The notes: generated from the letters alone by a model not told the origin. A DNA stretch of 64,000 bases from Erinaceus europaeus (GCF_950295315.1 NC_080181.1:32876441-32940440); one strand, 5' to 3'. Shown: positions 43,297 to 54,912, counted from the stretch's first letter. A program made the numbers and translations.

Positions 43297-43622
43297 CATT
43301 AGTGATTTAATAATGATTTATAAGATAATAAAATAACAGGGGTACAGTTCCACATCACAACAAAGTTTTGTGCCCAAACCCTTCACAGTGATAACCACTA
43401 TAGTTCTTGCAAGGCCTTAAAGATGGGTTGACTATTTTTTTTAAGTTCATGTAGTAGAGGGCCAGGCATACCCAGTTAAGCACACATAAGTACTAAGCAC
43501 AAGTGTTGGGGTTTGAGCCTCCAGCTCCTCACCTGCAGGGGAACTTACTTATTTCATTAAACATAATCACCTCCAGTTTTATCCACTTTGTCCCAAAGGA
43601 CACAATATCTTTTATGTAAAAC
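43297..43622 (-). mobile_element. Lineage L1 3' end remnant
   Basis: 'TTAGTGATTTAATAATGATTT' and 'GGGGTACAGTTCCACA' give the 3' terminus, shared with element C. 'CTTATTTCATTAAACATAATC' and 'CTCCAGTTTTATCCACTTTG' (43548-43592) match the antisense L1 3' UTR motif seen in many mammals. A SINE fragment lies inside. This is the link between C and L1. Confidence 0.6.
43450..43545 (+). mobile_element. SINE fragment inside the L1 end
   Basis: 'AGGGCCAGGCATACCCAGTTA' and 'AGCCTCCAGCTCCTCACCTGC' belong to a SINE A or B head and body; the 3' half is missing. Confidence 0.65.
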
Positions 43623-43860
43623 AAGTTTCATGCCTGAGACTTAAAGGTCCCAGGTTCAATCCTTGGCACCACCCGAAGTCAGAGATGAACAGTGTTTCTC
43701 TCTCCCTCTCTATGTCCACCTCCTCTCTCAATTTCTCTCTGTCCTATCAAAAGAAAAATACAAAGGAGAGAGAGAGAGAGAGGAAAAATAGTCACTGGGG
43801 AGTGGCAGATACACGGTGGTGGCACCAATGACCCTGGTGGCAAAATAAATAAATAAATTT
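43623..43860 (+). mobile_element. SINE E with A/B-type 3' part
   Basis: The E 5' part ('TTTCATGCCTGAGACTTAAAG', 'AGGTTCAATCCTTGGCACC') is followed by a B-type CT-rich end and by the 3' module ('GTGGTGGCACCAATGACCC', 'AAATAAATAAAT'). A chimaera of modules. Confidence 0.65.
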
Positions 43861-43861
43861 G

Positions 43862-44070
43862 GGGCCAGGTGGTGGTGCAACCAGTAGGGCACATGTTATC
43901 ATGAATGAGAACCTGGGTTCAAGCCTCACATCTCTTCCTGCAGGGGAAGCTTCATGTTCCATGGAGCAGTGTCTCAGATCTCTCTTTCCTTTCTCCCTAT
44001 GGCCCCTTCCCCATCAGCTTTCTGTCTCTAGGCCAATAAGTAGGTAAACAATAAAAATATTTTCTCAGAT
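43862..44070 (+). mobile_element. SINE B
   Basis: 'GGGCCAGGTGGTGGTGCAACC' head region, 'CTGGGTTCAAGCCTCACATC' region core, 'CAATAAAAATATT' tail. Confidence 0.85.
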
Positions 44071-44074
44071 GAAA

Positions 44075-44212
44075 AAATAAATTAATTTAATAAATTAAAG
44101 AGCAGGAAAAAGAAGAGGAAGAAATGACAGGAGGAGGAGTAGGAGGAAGAAGAGAAGGATAAGAGGAAGAAGGAAAAAGAGAAGGAGAAGGGGGAAGAAC
44201 AGAGAAGAAACC
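44075..44212. repeat. AT-rich then (GGA/GAA)n purine tract
   Basis: A-rich tail sequence passes into GGAGGA/AGAAGA purine sequence after the SINE. Confidence 0.9.
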
Positions 44213-45420
44213 TTCTAAAGCCAATTCCTTCCATCCTGAAAAGAACCTGAGTTAAATTCTTCAGTCCAAATACCCCTCACATTTTCATGAGACCACACAA
44301 ACCCAAGATTGCCTGATAACTTCTGTGGTTTGCAAAGTCTAGAATGGTTCTGGCATTTTTTTTAAAGTCCATAAAAAGGAACTGTCTATGAGATAGAGAA
44401 CTTCTATGACCAGCCAGGCCTGAAATGCTTATTTCACACACAAAAAAAATATTTTGCTGGCCCTGCCTGAAAAGAGAGAATCGGAAAGCTGAGAGCAGGA
44501 TGACTGAGTGGAAAGAAGACAGTGGGTTGGAAGGGGAGACAGGAATTGATGTGAAATGCCACCAGGAGCAGAATGTCCTGCTTCTATCATAACAAACTTA
44601 GCTGGAGTGCTGAACGCTGATGAATCATGTTAACAGCACTTGCTAGAGACAGTCCTTTGGTCAGGAAGGCCTCTCCTTTCGTCTGCATGAAGCTTTACTG
44701 CTACTCTCTTCACAGGCCAGTGCTGAGCAGACAGGACAGGGTGGTCCCAGGAGGGAGCAGATGACAAGGGAGAGGAGACACGAGGGAGGAGGAGTCTATT
44801 GTCCTCTTTGTGTTTTGTGTTTCCGAGATACCAACTTGCCTGATCACTGTGACATTTCCAAGCCCGAATTAAAATGCGCCACCATGGAGACAAAATGTCA
44901 TTAGCCTCATTATAAGTGATTGTGTTAAAATAAATACCCCACAAAATAAAGTGGAAATTAGTTCAAACCATTAAAATACAGAAGCAGAGGTGGCCAACAG
45001 GGACCTTATATGTGACAGACAGAGAAAGGTTGAGACATCCCTGAGGAAACGATGGGGAAGATGAATTCACCTACACAGACATGAGCAACAGGCTTCTGGG
45101 GACAGGCAGGATGGCACTGTGTCACACCAACCTGCTATGGGCTGCATCACTTTGCCACACATTGGCACCTTAGATAAGACACTGTACCTCACCCAAGCCC
45201 TGAATTCTTTCTCTAGGACAATAAGAAAGGGATAACATTATGTATTTCCCCTTCTAAAATGAAGGAGCAAAGAAGTGGCTTATTGAGTCAGATACTTTCT
45301 GGAAGAAGGATTCCTGGAGGGAAAGAGGTAGAATCCACTTGAGGGAAAGGATATCAGTAACCTGACCAAGGTCAAAGACAGCTTTTCCTACTCAGCTCCT
45401 TTATTTAAATATAATTTTGT
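44213..45420. other. Single-copy DNA with a possible conserved element
   Basis: No repeats. 44805-44960 combines 'CACTGTGACATTTCC' with 'TGTCATTAGCCTCATTATAAG', a mix of ATTA cores that looks like an enhancer-type conserved element. No comparison is possible here. Confidence 0.4.
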
Positions 45421-45429
45421 TCTAATCAT

Positions 45430-45640
45430 CATTATTTAATTTAATTTATTTATTTTGAGAAAGAGAAAGAGTTAAATCAAGAAGGAAGGAGAAGAGAGGG
45501 AGAGAGGAGGATAGCTCCTGCAGACCTGCTTCACTGTTTGCAAAAATATTCCCCTTCTGGTGGGGACTGGGGACTTGAACCTGGGTTCTTACACATAGTA
45601 ACATGTATGATCAACCAGGTGCACCAACTCCTCCTTTTTT
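45430..45640 (-). mobile_element. SINE B
   Basis: 'TTAATTTATTTATTTTGAG' reversed tail, purine body, 'GACCTGCTTCACTGTTTGC' and reversed head 'ATCAACCAGGTGCACCAAC'. Confidence 0.85.
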
Positions 45641-45727
45641 TAAGAGACTGAGCTGTGGACACAGAGAAGACTCTTGGGGAGAAAGCCCAGGTGTGGGAGG
45701 TAGAGAAAGGACTCTGATTACAACTCA

Positions 45728-45905
45728 GTCTGACCACAGTTCAGGGATAGAGCTATAGAGACACAAGCAGTGATAAAAAGAGTGAGTTAGTGAGTGACCA
45801 CAGCACTGAAGCTTCCTCCAATGTGGTGGGGGCTGATCTTGAACTTGAGTTGTGGAGATGGCAAAGCTGACATAATATCCACATGAACTATTTTACTGGT
45901 CTAAT
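45728..45905 (-). mobile_element. SINE family G
   Basis: 'CAGCACTGAAGCTTCCTCC', 'GTGGTGGGGGCTGATCTTG' and 'AACTATTTTACTGGTC' recur at 36.4 and 46.3 kb. Confidence 0.6.
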
Positions 45906-45930
45906 TATCTATCTATCTATCTATCTATCA
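45905..45930. repeat. (ATCT)n microsatellite
   Basis: Six to seven ATCT units. Confidence 0.9.
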
Positions 45931-45939
45931 TCTATCTGA

Positions 45940-46203
45940 TTTCATCTGTTTACTTGCCAACTGGGTTAGAGCTGGGGCTCAGTACCTGCACCACTCCACC
46001 ATGTTTATTTTTCTATTTGTCTTTCTTTTTGATAGAGAAGAAGAGACAGAGAGAGATAGTGACAGTGAAGGGGGGTATCTGAGCACTGTCCATTTTTCCA
46101 TGGCTCATAAAGACCCTTCATTCCCTATATACACTCAAGTGAAACTGGGACTTTGAGCTCAGGTCATGGTAATGTGTACTCTATTGGGTGAGCCACCACC
46201 TAA
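45940..46203 (-). mobile_element. SINE B with 3' module
   Basis: Module ('TTAGAGCTGGGGCTCAGTACC'), purine body, then reversed head 'TATTGGGTGAGCCACCACC'. Confidence 0.75.
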
Positions 46204-46261
46204 CCTGTTTTTCATTATTTTATGTTGTACTGAGACCTCAGCATTAGAGGCCCTGTCAAAT

Positions 46262-46392
46262 CATGACCATTTTTTCATATATTTTATTATATAGACAGAT
46301 AGATACTATAACACAAAGCTTATTTCAATGTGGTGGGGGTCAGGCTTGACCCTGGGTCACACAATGGCAAAGTGAGCTATTTCACCACCTAT
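46262..46392 (-). mobile_element. SINE family G
   Basis: 'CACAAAGCTTATTTCAATGTG', 'GTCAGGCTTGACCCTGGGTC' and 'GCTATTTCACCACC'. Confidence 0.6.
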
Positions 46393-46394
46393 CA

Positions 46395-46580
46395 TTTATT
46401 TTGGAGGAGAGGGAGGGAGAGAGAGGAGAGAGAGAAAGAGAGGAGAGAGAGAAAGAGAGGAGAGAGAGAAAGAGAGGAGAGAGAGAGAGAGAGAGTGAGA
46501 GAGAGATCACCAACCACTATCCATAATGCTCCCACATGGTACTATAGCTCAAATAGAGTACCTCAGGCAGGACCAGGTAG
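46395..46580 (-). mobile_element. SINE family F with GA expansion
   Basis: Reversed tail 'ATTTATTTTGGAGG', a (GA)n-rich stretch with a recurring 'GAGAGAGAAAGAGAG' unit at 46405-46507, then 'ATAATGCTCCCACATGG' as at 24331. Confidence 0.5.
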
Positions 46581-46589
46581 ACATTGTAC

Positions 46590-47995
46590 CCAGTGCATCA
46601 TCTACCAGCATCTTAAGAGAAGACAATAGCTCTAACGACCACCATCATTTCTCTCCCACTCCATCCACTAAAGCTACGCAGCCAAGTCTATCCTTTGGGA
46701 GTGGTGACTGAATAGGATATATCCCTGCATCAAGTTGCTTCTCCCACTCTGGCAGACATTGCACACCCATCAATGGGCCCCTTTCCTAGCAAGCTCCATG
46801 AGTCCAGTATCTATTACCTCTTGATTGGAAGTTGGCATCATTTTTCTCCTCTTGAAAATAAAAGACTATTGTTTTCACCAAACATGAGATAAGCCTCTCT
46901 AATTAGCATGAACCAAGCCCACTGGGTGCACAATGAGAGAATTACACTGTCCGTAATGTATTTCTCCCTATTTTTCCCCCAAATTTCTACCAGTCACACC
47001 CTGGACACACACACACACACACTTCCTCAGTCAGATGCAAGAAGAGAGGATCTTTTTATTCTAAGATCTGAAAAAGTTGAGGATCCAGCAAACAAAATGA
47101 GCGGCTCAGTTTCCCACAGTTCATTGCACTGAGGGACGGAAAACCATGTGCTTAACTCAAAAGTTCAGTGCCAATTCTTGAATTGCTTTGTGGCAGTGAG
47201 TGTTGAAGAGTAGAAAAATGAGATCCACTAGTAGTACCATGCGGGGGTAAATTCCCAGTGCCAGCAAACAGCTTTTGGCACATAAAGAGAGCCTCCAAAA
47301 TGCTCAGGTAGTAAAGACTGAGGGGGCTCAGAGGGCTTTGCTGACATGAGGTTACTAATCTCCAAAGCCTTCCACACAATCTGTGGCAGGAAATGATCTT
47401 TCTATCCTCTCTTTTCTCCCCTACCTGCTCTCTCACCTTGATCTTTCAAGAAATATGTATATAGGTGGGTTAGCAGAATTAGCGTGTGTTGGGGGTGTGT
47501 GGTGATTAGCCAGGGAGAATGGGGATAAATAGTGTGGGAAGAAAGAAATGGAGACAGGCTGTGTCCCAGCAAAAAATGCCTGAGCTTGTACTAGAATCTC
47601 TGATCAAATCATGGACATAGTCTTTTCAAGAAATGACTCATGGTATAGCCTTAACCACTTCAGCAGCAATCCTTTATTTTGTGATTTCAACACAGGATAA
47701 TCACTGTTTATTCAGCATGTGCAAATGTTACAGCTATATGCTTTGTGCTGGGGTAGGAGGCCAGGGGATACACACTGTATGCATCTCCAAAAACTATGTC
47801 TGTGAAGAGTCCTGGAGGCTGCTGACTGCCTCTTCACTAAATCCCATTTCTCTGTTCAAATTTATAGATCCTGTAATGTCTTAATGTGTTCTTTTCTACA
47901 AATCCTGCAGACATTTGTCTATTTAGATTGTGCATATGTGTCTCCCTATACTCTGAATCCTTTTCCTACCTCTTTTCCTTAATCCATGAGTGTTG
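46590..47995. other. Single-copy DNA with a short (CA)n
   Basis: No SINEs. (AC)n at 47005-47022. Frames under 100 codons only, none recognised. Confidence 0.45.
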
Positions 47996-47999
47996 ATTA

Positions 48000-48115
48000 T
48001 ATGAGAGAGAGAGAACCAGAGCATTATTTTCACACCCGTGATGCGGGGGATCAAACTTGGAATCTCATTCTTGAGAGGCCAGGGCTCAATGCACTGTGCT
48101 GACTCCTGAGTGTTG
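48000..48115 (-). mobile_element. SINE family D
   Basis: 'GAGAGAGAGAACCAGAGCA', 'GGGGGATCAAACTTGGAATC' and 'CAATGCACTGTGCTGACTCC' are the reversed D order. Confidence 0.65.
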
Positions 48116-48119
48116 ATAT

Positions 48120-48984
48120 TACTTTCTCTTTGGCTCCAGAGGGTGAGAATCCGGAAAGAGAAGGTCTTCTCTAGTGTCATGCTTACTCCATTCTGAGACT
48201 CAGAATAATTTCTTCTCTTTTCTTTTTGCAACAATGCTAACCAAGTAACACCATGGGCTAGACTTGGTGCAAAATGACCTCATGAAAAGGCCTGACATCC
48301 AGCTGAGAAGACACATCTTCAAAGGTGGAAAATGTCAGCATCTTACTCCTGCTGAGCAGGAAGATGGTGACAACATTCTAAAATGGGTCAAACACCAGGT
48401 TTCACTGCCTTGAAAGGCAGTGGGCAGCTTAAAATCAATCGTCTCTCTCTTTTTCTTTTCTTTTTTTTTTCCTGTGTGCTCATAAGAATCACAAAACACC
48501 AAAGCTGATAGGCACCTTAAGAGACCACCCAGTGCCATTTCCTTCTGCTGAGACAGAATGTGAGTCTGGGAGAAGTCTTGTGACCCCACCAGAGGTGACA
48601 CAGCCCCATGAATGAACAGGGATCAGGGGTCCTGACTCCCATTGCTCCTTTCACACCACTCTGTGTCTCTGTGTCTCCATCTATCTTCTATCTAGAGGTT
48701 AAGATTAGAGTGCTGATTTAGATCAATGGGAGAAAGCTGAAGTTTCTCCTTTGGAAAAGAGGAGGTGATAATTCCTATTCCCCAGTAGTTTACTCTCTGA
48801 TTTAGAGATAAGGTAAGGCCATTTTTTTAAGAAGAGTAAATAAGTGAGGCAGGGTGATCATGCTCTAAGACAGTGTTTCCCAATTCATCACCATAAGAGT
48901 AGCTAAGAGATACCAACCACATCAGCAACTCTGAGTAAGTAGAGTCTGACATAGCATCTGAGTTGTTTTAGTTCCTTTTTTACA
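48120..48984. other. Single-copy DNA, nothing recognised
   Basis: A T-rich patch at 48449-48470 only. Confidence 0.45.
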
Positions 48985-48989
48985 AAAAG

Positions 48990-49213
48990 TTTTTCCTTTT
49001 TCTGTTTATTGAGGTATGTATTTTGGATAGAGACTGAGAGAGAAATTGAGCTAGGTTGGGGAGATAGAAAAGAAGGGAGAAAGAGAGGCACCTGAAGCAG
49101 TGCTTAACCATTAGTGAAGTTTCTCGCTTGCGGGTTAGGGCCAGGGATTTGAATCCCAGTCTTTGTGTGTTATGATATGTGTGCTCTACCAAGTGTGCTA
49201 TCCCCCAGCCCCA
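48990..49213 (-). mobile_element. SINE B
   Basis: 'TGTTTATTGAGGTATGTATTTTGG' region, purine body, 'GCAGTGCTTAACCATTAG' and reversed head 'CCAAGTGTGCTATCCCCCAG'. The G run at about 49248-49260 lies just outside. Confidence 0.8.
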
Positions 49214-49401
49214 GCATGTGGGTTGTTTTAAAGCTCCCTGGACAGATGGGGGGGGGGGGGAATCTGATTTGGAAGCAAGTTTGGGAACCATCTCTCTGGG
49301 AGGTCAGAAAAAAAGAATTTCTATTATTGCCCACAGTTACCAAGAAAGGTTGACTGAAGGAAGAAAAAAGGTCTATGAGTTGTGTTGGATTGAATCAGAG
49401 A

Positions 49402-49618
49402 AGTTGGGGCTAGGTGGTGACACACCTGGTTGAAAGCACACAGAAAATAATGTGCACAAGGACCCAGGTTCAATCCCCCAGCTCCCACCTGCAGCGAGGA
49501 AGCTTCAGGAATGGTGAAGCAGTGCTGCTGGTGTCTCTTTCTCTCCCCACCCCTCTCTCCCCAACCCCTCTCAATTTCTCTCTGTCTCTATCCAATAAAT
49601 GATTAAAAAAAAAAAAAA
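49402..49618 (+). mobile_element. SINE B
   Basis: Perfect 10-bp duplication GAATCAGAGA at 49392-49401 and 49619-49628. Full length with poly(A). Confidence 0.9.
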
Positions 49619-49629
49619 GAATCAGAGAG

Positions 49630-51531
49630 GTGAACTCATTGCTAAGCCCCGATCCAGGAAGCGCACTTCAAGTGGTGAAGCCAAGGGCAACAAAAACTAT
49701 TAGATTCTGGAATCTTCTTTCTCTGATACTTTGCTTCTGATATACATAATATATTTAATGATCCAGAGTAATTTCTACCCCTCCTTTCCCACAGTTAGTA
49801 GGTGAGGCAGATCTAAAAAGGGTCCCCAGTCCTTGGAGAGTGAAGCGTGCAGGCTCAGCAGACCTGACCTGCCTCCACACTTCAAGTTCAACCTGTAGGA
49901 ATCAGCATGGAGGTGAGAAGGAGAGTTTCTAAAATGGCTGCAGCTTATGCTCCCTCTCTCTGGACCCTGGCCCCTTTATCACATGGAAGGTGAGAAGAAC
50001 AGAAGTAATTGTGGAGAGATCTGTCAAATGTCATCTCTCTTGTGGCTTTGCACCACAGATCTCATCTGGCTGTTTCAGCAGCCTCCTCCCTCCATGCTGA
50101 ATGCAACTGGACACACACCCAACAGCAAGGAGAGAGCTGGGGGCTGAGGACACTTGCAAAGGGGCTGACTGTGTTTCCCACCTCACCTTGGCATGGCCAA
50201 CCACCATCCTGATGAAGGACCAGAAAGACAGAAGGGTTCTTGAGCCTTCTTTGCTATCTGCCCATCCAGCATTTACACTGAGACTGCCTTCCTGTCTTCT
50301 AACGCTTCCTATGACCACTCTCAATGAACCTTTTCCCTCTAATCTAAGTAAATCAGCAGCTCCAATCTTGACCTCTAGACAGAAGAAGACACACAGAGAG
50401 GAGAATATGCCCAAAGGCATGTGAGTAGTCATCAACTCTAAGGATTCTCCCCTCTCCTATCAACCGACTTCCCTAAGAAGCTTATATTAGAGGGAGTCAC
50501 CCCTTAAGAGGCGTATTCAGTAAATATCTACTGAATGAATGACTTCAATGTGTGAAGTACCACCTCCCCTGAAATGCTTGTTCTGAAAGGTTGTTGGGGC
50601 CTCCTCAAACTTGCATTTACTCACCACACACTCAGACACATCCATCAACTCTCCAAATATAGAAAATGCACAAGGTCATGTAGTGAAGCTGTTGAATGAA
50701 GAGTTCTACTAAAAGCTTGCTCATAACCTAGAACTGCAGGTATGCATTTCTGTTATCACTCAGCCTGCTCTCACTCACCACAAAGCAGGAAGCATGCAAC
50801 ATGAGACACAAGTCTGAGTAGACAAGTACCTACATCCTTGCAGACCCTGTGTTTATGTTTGTGGTTCAAAGTCATGGCTTTCCAAGCTGAGAACAAAAAA
50901 AATCTCCCCACATTCTCACAACATTATTTTTTCGGTGTGATCTATAGTAAAGTTCCAGTAAGATGGAGGATAACAGAGTAAAGTGCACTGATCTGGGGCT
51001 AGCTAGAGCTCATCTTTACACCAGTTCTCTCTTAAATTTCTATGTGAATCTGGTTATTTTAGTTAATGTCCAAAATAAATATGAGTTTTCTCATACATAA
51101 ATCAGCCTGCTTAACTTAAACGATCCTCAAGTTCCTTGTGATGCCAACAGTCTCTCTTCATAGCTTAGCATTAAATACATAAGTGAATATTATGAACTGG
51201 GCTTTGTCCTTTAATAACACCATCTTTGACAGTTTAGTTGTATTAGTTTTATACTACCGGAATGGGAGTAGCATATGTTTAAAAACTTTGTACCTTGCAA
51301 GAATTTCATGGTGTTTCCTTGATCCATTTACCTACTGACATTCTACCACAAATAAACTTTTCATGAATATACACTTGACCTCCTGAAATTGAAATTTCAG
51401 AGATTGGTACCTGAATCTCTTTATATATTAGCTCATCTTTGTGATATTACTAAGTGTTATGGCCTGAAATACTGTCTGTATGTCAACAATTCCAACTATG
51501 GATTCTGATTCAAGTTGATACTTGTGTACAT

Positions 51532-51570
<39 letters not shown>

Positions 51571-53650
51571 TCCATTACACATTCAACTGCCTAATCTGCA
51601 TGTTCAATAGATTCGTCAAGTTCAATATGTTAAAAATAAATATCATAGTCCCCCACACACACAAAGCCTATTCCATGTATAGATTTCCACAGTTGATTTA
51701 TAACTAATTTTATACTGTCCATTGTTCAGGTAAGAAATGTGAGGGCCTCCCCGACCCTTTTCTCTTACCCAACATTCCAAGTGATTCTAGTCTTCAAAAA
51801 TATTGTAAAATGTGTCTAAGGGCTTTGTTTATTGTCCAGTGTCTGATTAACTCGTGCCCTATCCCCGGCAACTGGTTGACAAGCTTCCTAAGGACAATCA
51901 TAGTTCATTTTTTACTGATAAATCCCAAGTTCCCACAACAGTACTTGACCCAAACTTCCTGTCTTGTTAAATAAAGTTGAAGAGCAGTATCCACAACAAA
52001 CAGGATTTGAAACCTCAATTAAGTAACTATACACACCTTTACTTAGAAATTTAGAATACCTTATATTGAAAACACATTCATCAAGGCATCTAGAAAAATG
52101 TATTATTATTTCCATTTTTTTCAGAATGGATAAGCCTATAGGTTACAATTATCTTAAAATAAAAAAAAAAATCTGAAGATAAATGCAGCATGCCTCCCAG
52201 ACAGTGTGTGAATCATAAAACAGAAATGAACTAGATAAACAAGCAGTACTGCTTCTCACTCCTTTGCCTCTATTCATAACATGAATAGTTCAAGACTTCT
52301 AAGGCTTTGAACTGTCCAAGGCTCAGGTTTTACCAGAATCACCAGTTACTTTTATGACATTTAAATTACCTTAATCACAACTTGAATTACAAAGCTCCAC
52401 CATCTGCTCAGCTCCTGCAATGTGGAAGGTGCCTTAAAGTATCTCTATTTCCTTCTTACCACTGACCACTCCTGCTTCCCAGCCCATTTCAAGAGTTCTG
52501 TGTAGTCATTGCAATTCCTGATGTGCATGTCCATGAGGGTGTCCCTTAGCCTGTCCCTTGTCCTGGGAAACCTATCTGATAAAACCTAGAAGCTAGTTTG
52601 TGGTTTTGTTAAAATTATTTATGCAAAAACATTACAGAGATACAAACCACTTCATGATGCACTGGTATGTTTACAGGACTGTCTTCCCCCCAGTATAGTG
52701 CTTATGGACTGTGACCTTGACTAGCTGTTTCACTATACAGAGGTGCCAGTGCTTGGTAGAGAGTAAGTGCCCATCTCATGCCTGTTGCACAAATTACCTT
52801 GTAGCATTAATTCTTGTATATGGTGTTTCATGTTGAAATATCTTTTGCATAAACCAAATTTGACATTTATAATAGTTCATGAAAAGATCCTAATCAGAGA
52901 GTCAGAGCACAGAAAATTAAGTTTAGTTTCTAAAATTGTTTTCAACAACACAACAGTGAAGTCATCAGACCAAATAATTGGACCAGTACAGAAATACTAT
53001 GATATTATACAATATATAGCATATATTTGTGGATTAATACACACGTGACTCAGAGTCGTGAAAATCCCTACACACAAGATCCTCCTAGGCTATGAAGAAT
53101 TCTGCCCTCATCAGGTAATTGGAGAACATATTCTTCAAGATGAAGACATTTCTCAAGATTGGAGAAAAAGAAAGAGAATAGGAAGTATATCTCAGAGCTG
53201 TAGCAATAGACCAGTCCACCTGGCACCTGTAAGGCCACAAAGTCCCAGCTCTGTGATGTTAAAGACCATTGGGGAGATGAACAAATAGCTGTCAGATAGG
53301 TTCACCTTCTACAGTAGTAACTTACAAACATGGTATTTCAGCTGCTCCCCAGACTTAGAGACCTAAGACCCTCCCTTGCTTCTTGAGTATGGGACCATGT
53401 CTTGGCCAACAGATTACTGCTGTAAAGAGCAGAGGAGAAAGAAATCAGGCAAGCATCCCTACTTGTTTTGATAGCATGGCTGTGTCTGCTACTTCTTCCT
53501 TACCTGGAGCTATTCCTTACCTGAAATTCCCTCTTAGCAAATTCTTATGGGGATATGCAAGATACTGACAATGCCCTGCCAAAAAATTTCTCCTTTTTAT
53601 TGCAAAGTAACCCAGTAACATTAGTAGAGTCCATTTAAAAATAATTAAAT
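49630..53650. other. 4-kb segment without recognisable young repeats
   Basis: I see no SINE, C or clear L1 in 4 kb, unusual for this window. A (CA)n lies at 51534-51568. 51880-51960 has a weak L2-like order ('AAGCTTCCTAAGGACAATC', 'CAACAGTACTTGACCC'), and 50515-50545 a short MIR-like 'TACTGAATGAATGA'. Frames up to 134 codons (50031-50435, minus) overlap an opposing 107-codon frame and have no recognised domain. Confidence 0.5.
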
Positions 53651-53996
53651 GGGAGTCGGGCGGTGGCGCAGTGGGTTAAGCGCACGTGGCGCAAAGCGCA
53701 GGGACCGGCGTAAGGAACCCGGTTCGAGCCCCCAGCTCCCCACCTGCAGGGGAGTCGCTTCACGGGCGGTGAAGCAGGTCTGCAGGTGTCTATCTTTCTC
53801 TCCCCTCTCTCTCTGTCTTCCCCTCCTCTCTCCATTTCTCTCTGTCCTATCCAACAACAAAGCAACATCAACAATGGCAATAATAACCGCAAGGAGGCTG
53901 CAACAACTAGGGCAAAAAAAGGGGAAAAAATGGCCTCCAGGAGCAGTGGATTCATGGTGCAGGCACCGAGTCCAGCAATAACCCTGGAGGGAAAAA
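53651..53996 (+). mobile_element. SINE A with 3' module, best preserved copy
   Basis: A complete, CpG-rich copy. A box TGGCGCAGTGG at 53664-53674 and B box GGTTCGAGCCC at 53721-53731 both match the RNA polymerase III internal promoter consensus. Body, CT-rich part, (CAA)-rich linker, module 'GCCTCCAGGAGCAGTGGATT' and A-tail follow. I do not see an unambiguous target duplication. It may be transcribable. Confidence 0.95.
53664..53731 (+). promoter_or_regulatory. Internal RNA polymerase III promoter (A and B boxes) of SINE A
   Basis: TGGCGCAGTGG and GGTTCGAGCCC start 57 bp apart, a tRNA-like spacing. Both are intact in this copy; most other copies carry changes in the A box. Confidence 0.75.
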
Positions 53997-54607
53997 AAAA
54001 AATTCTATTCATTCTTATATCTTCCTTATACATGATTCCTTTTTTTTCTTGACTGACTCAGTAATTTTAATTGATCTCAAAATCCTACTGCCATAAATGT
54101 AGCTGGATCTACACTGTTATTTACAACCTACTAATTTCAAGACATGACATTTGGGTTTAATTTTAGGTATTTGCCTATAGGAATCTAACCTGAGCTGTCA
54201 CTCTCACTCCTGACTACCCTCCAGCTAACAGACTGAAATCTAAGTCTGCCCTTTGGAAAAGTTGCTGCAACAGTCTGGCTGACAATAATTACATGCTCAT
54301 TGAGAGTCAGTCCAACTAAATTAATAATGAACTTAGGGCTTAAGACTTTTCGTATCTGTTTACTCCAGATAGACCATTCCAGAGAACAATCCTACTATTA
54401 TACCTAACAGTACTACTATCAAATCAGTTCCTCTAGTTAGCCATTCTTATGAAGTATTCATCAGAGAGCAACCTGGTGAAGGAGAGGAAGCCAGTGACAT
54501 GGTTTACTGGTTCTGGATAATGGAACATTTCAGTAGGCCAAATGAGCTAAGAAACAGGAACTTCTTATGAACTTGCAACCCAGAAAGATCTGAAGAGGTG
54601 CAGGATT
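53997..54607. other. Single-copy DNA, nothing recognised
   Basis: No repeats or coding signal recognised. Confidence 0.45.
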
Positions 54608-54621
54608 AAGAAATGAGAGGA

Positions 54622-54898
54622 AGGGAGTCGGCAGTAGAGCAGTGGGTTAAGCACATGTGGCGCAAAGCACATGGACCGGCGTAAAGACCCTGGTTCGAGC
54701 CCCCAGCTCCCCACCTGTAGGGGAGTCACTTCACAGTCAGTGAAGCAGGTCTGCAAGTGTCTATCTTTCTCTCCCCCTCTCTGTCTTCCCCTCCGCTCTC
54801 CATTTCTCTCTGTCCTATCCAACAATGATAACAACAATAATAACTACAACAATAAAACAACAAGGGCAACAAAAGGGAATAAGTAAATATTGGAAAAA
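54622..54898 (+). mobile_element. SINE A, short-tail form
   Basis: Perfect 14-bp duplication AAGAAATGAGAGGA at 54608-54621 and 54899-54912. The A-box region is 'TAGAGCAGTGG'; the B box is intact. Confidence 0.95.
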
Positions 54899-54912
54899 AA
54901 GAAATGAGAGGA

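Noticed and set aside
50031..50435. 134-codon minus frame in the repeat-poor segment
   Set aside because: Opposed by a 107-codon plus frame and without recognisable motif or neighbouring exon signals.
53651..53740. Functional tRNA gene
   Set aside because: A and B boxes are present, but the sequence continues into a SINE body and tail and does not fold as a cloverleaf by eye.
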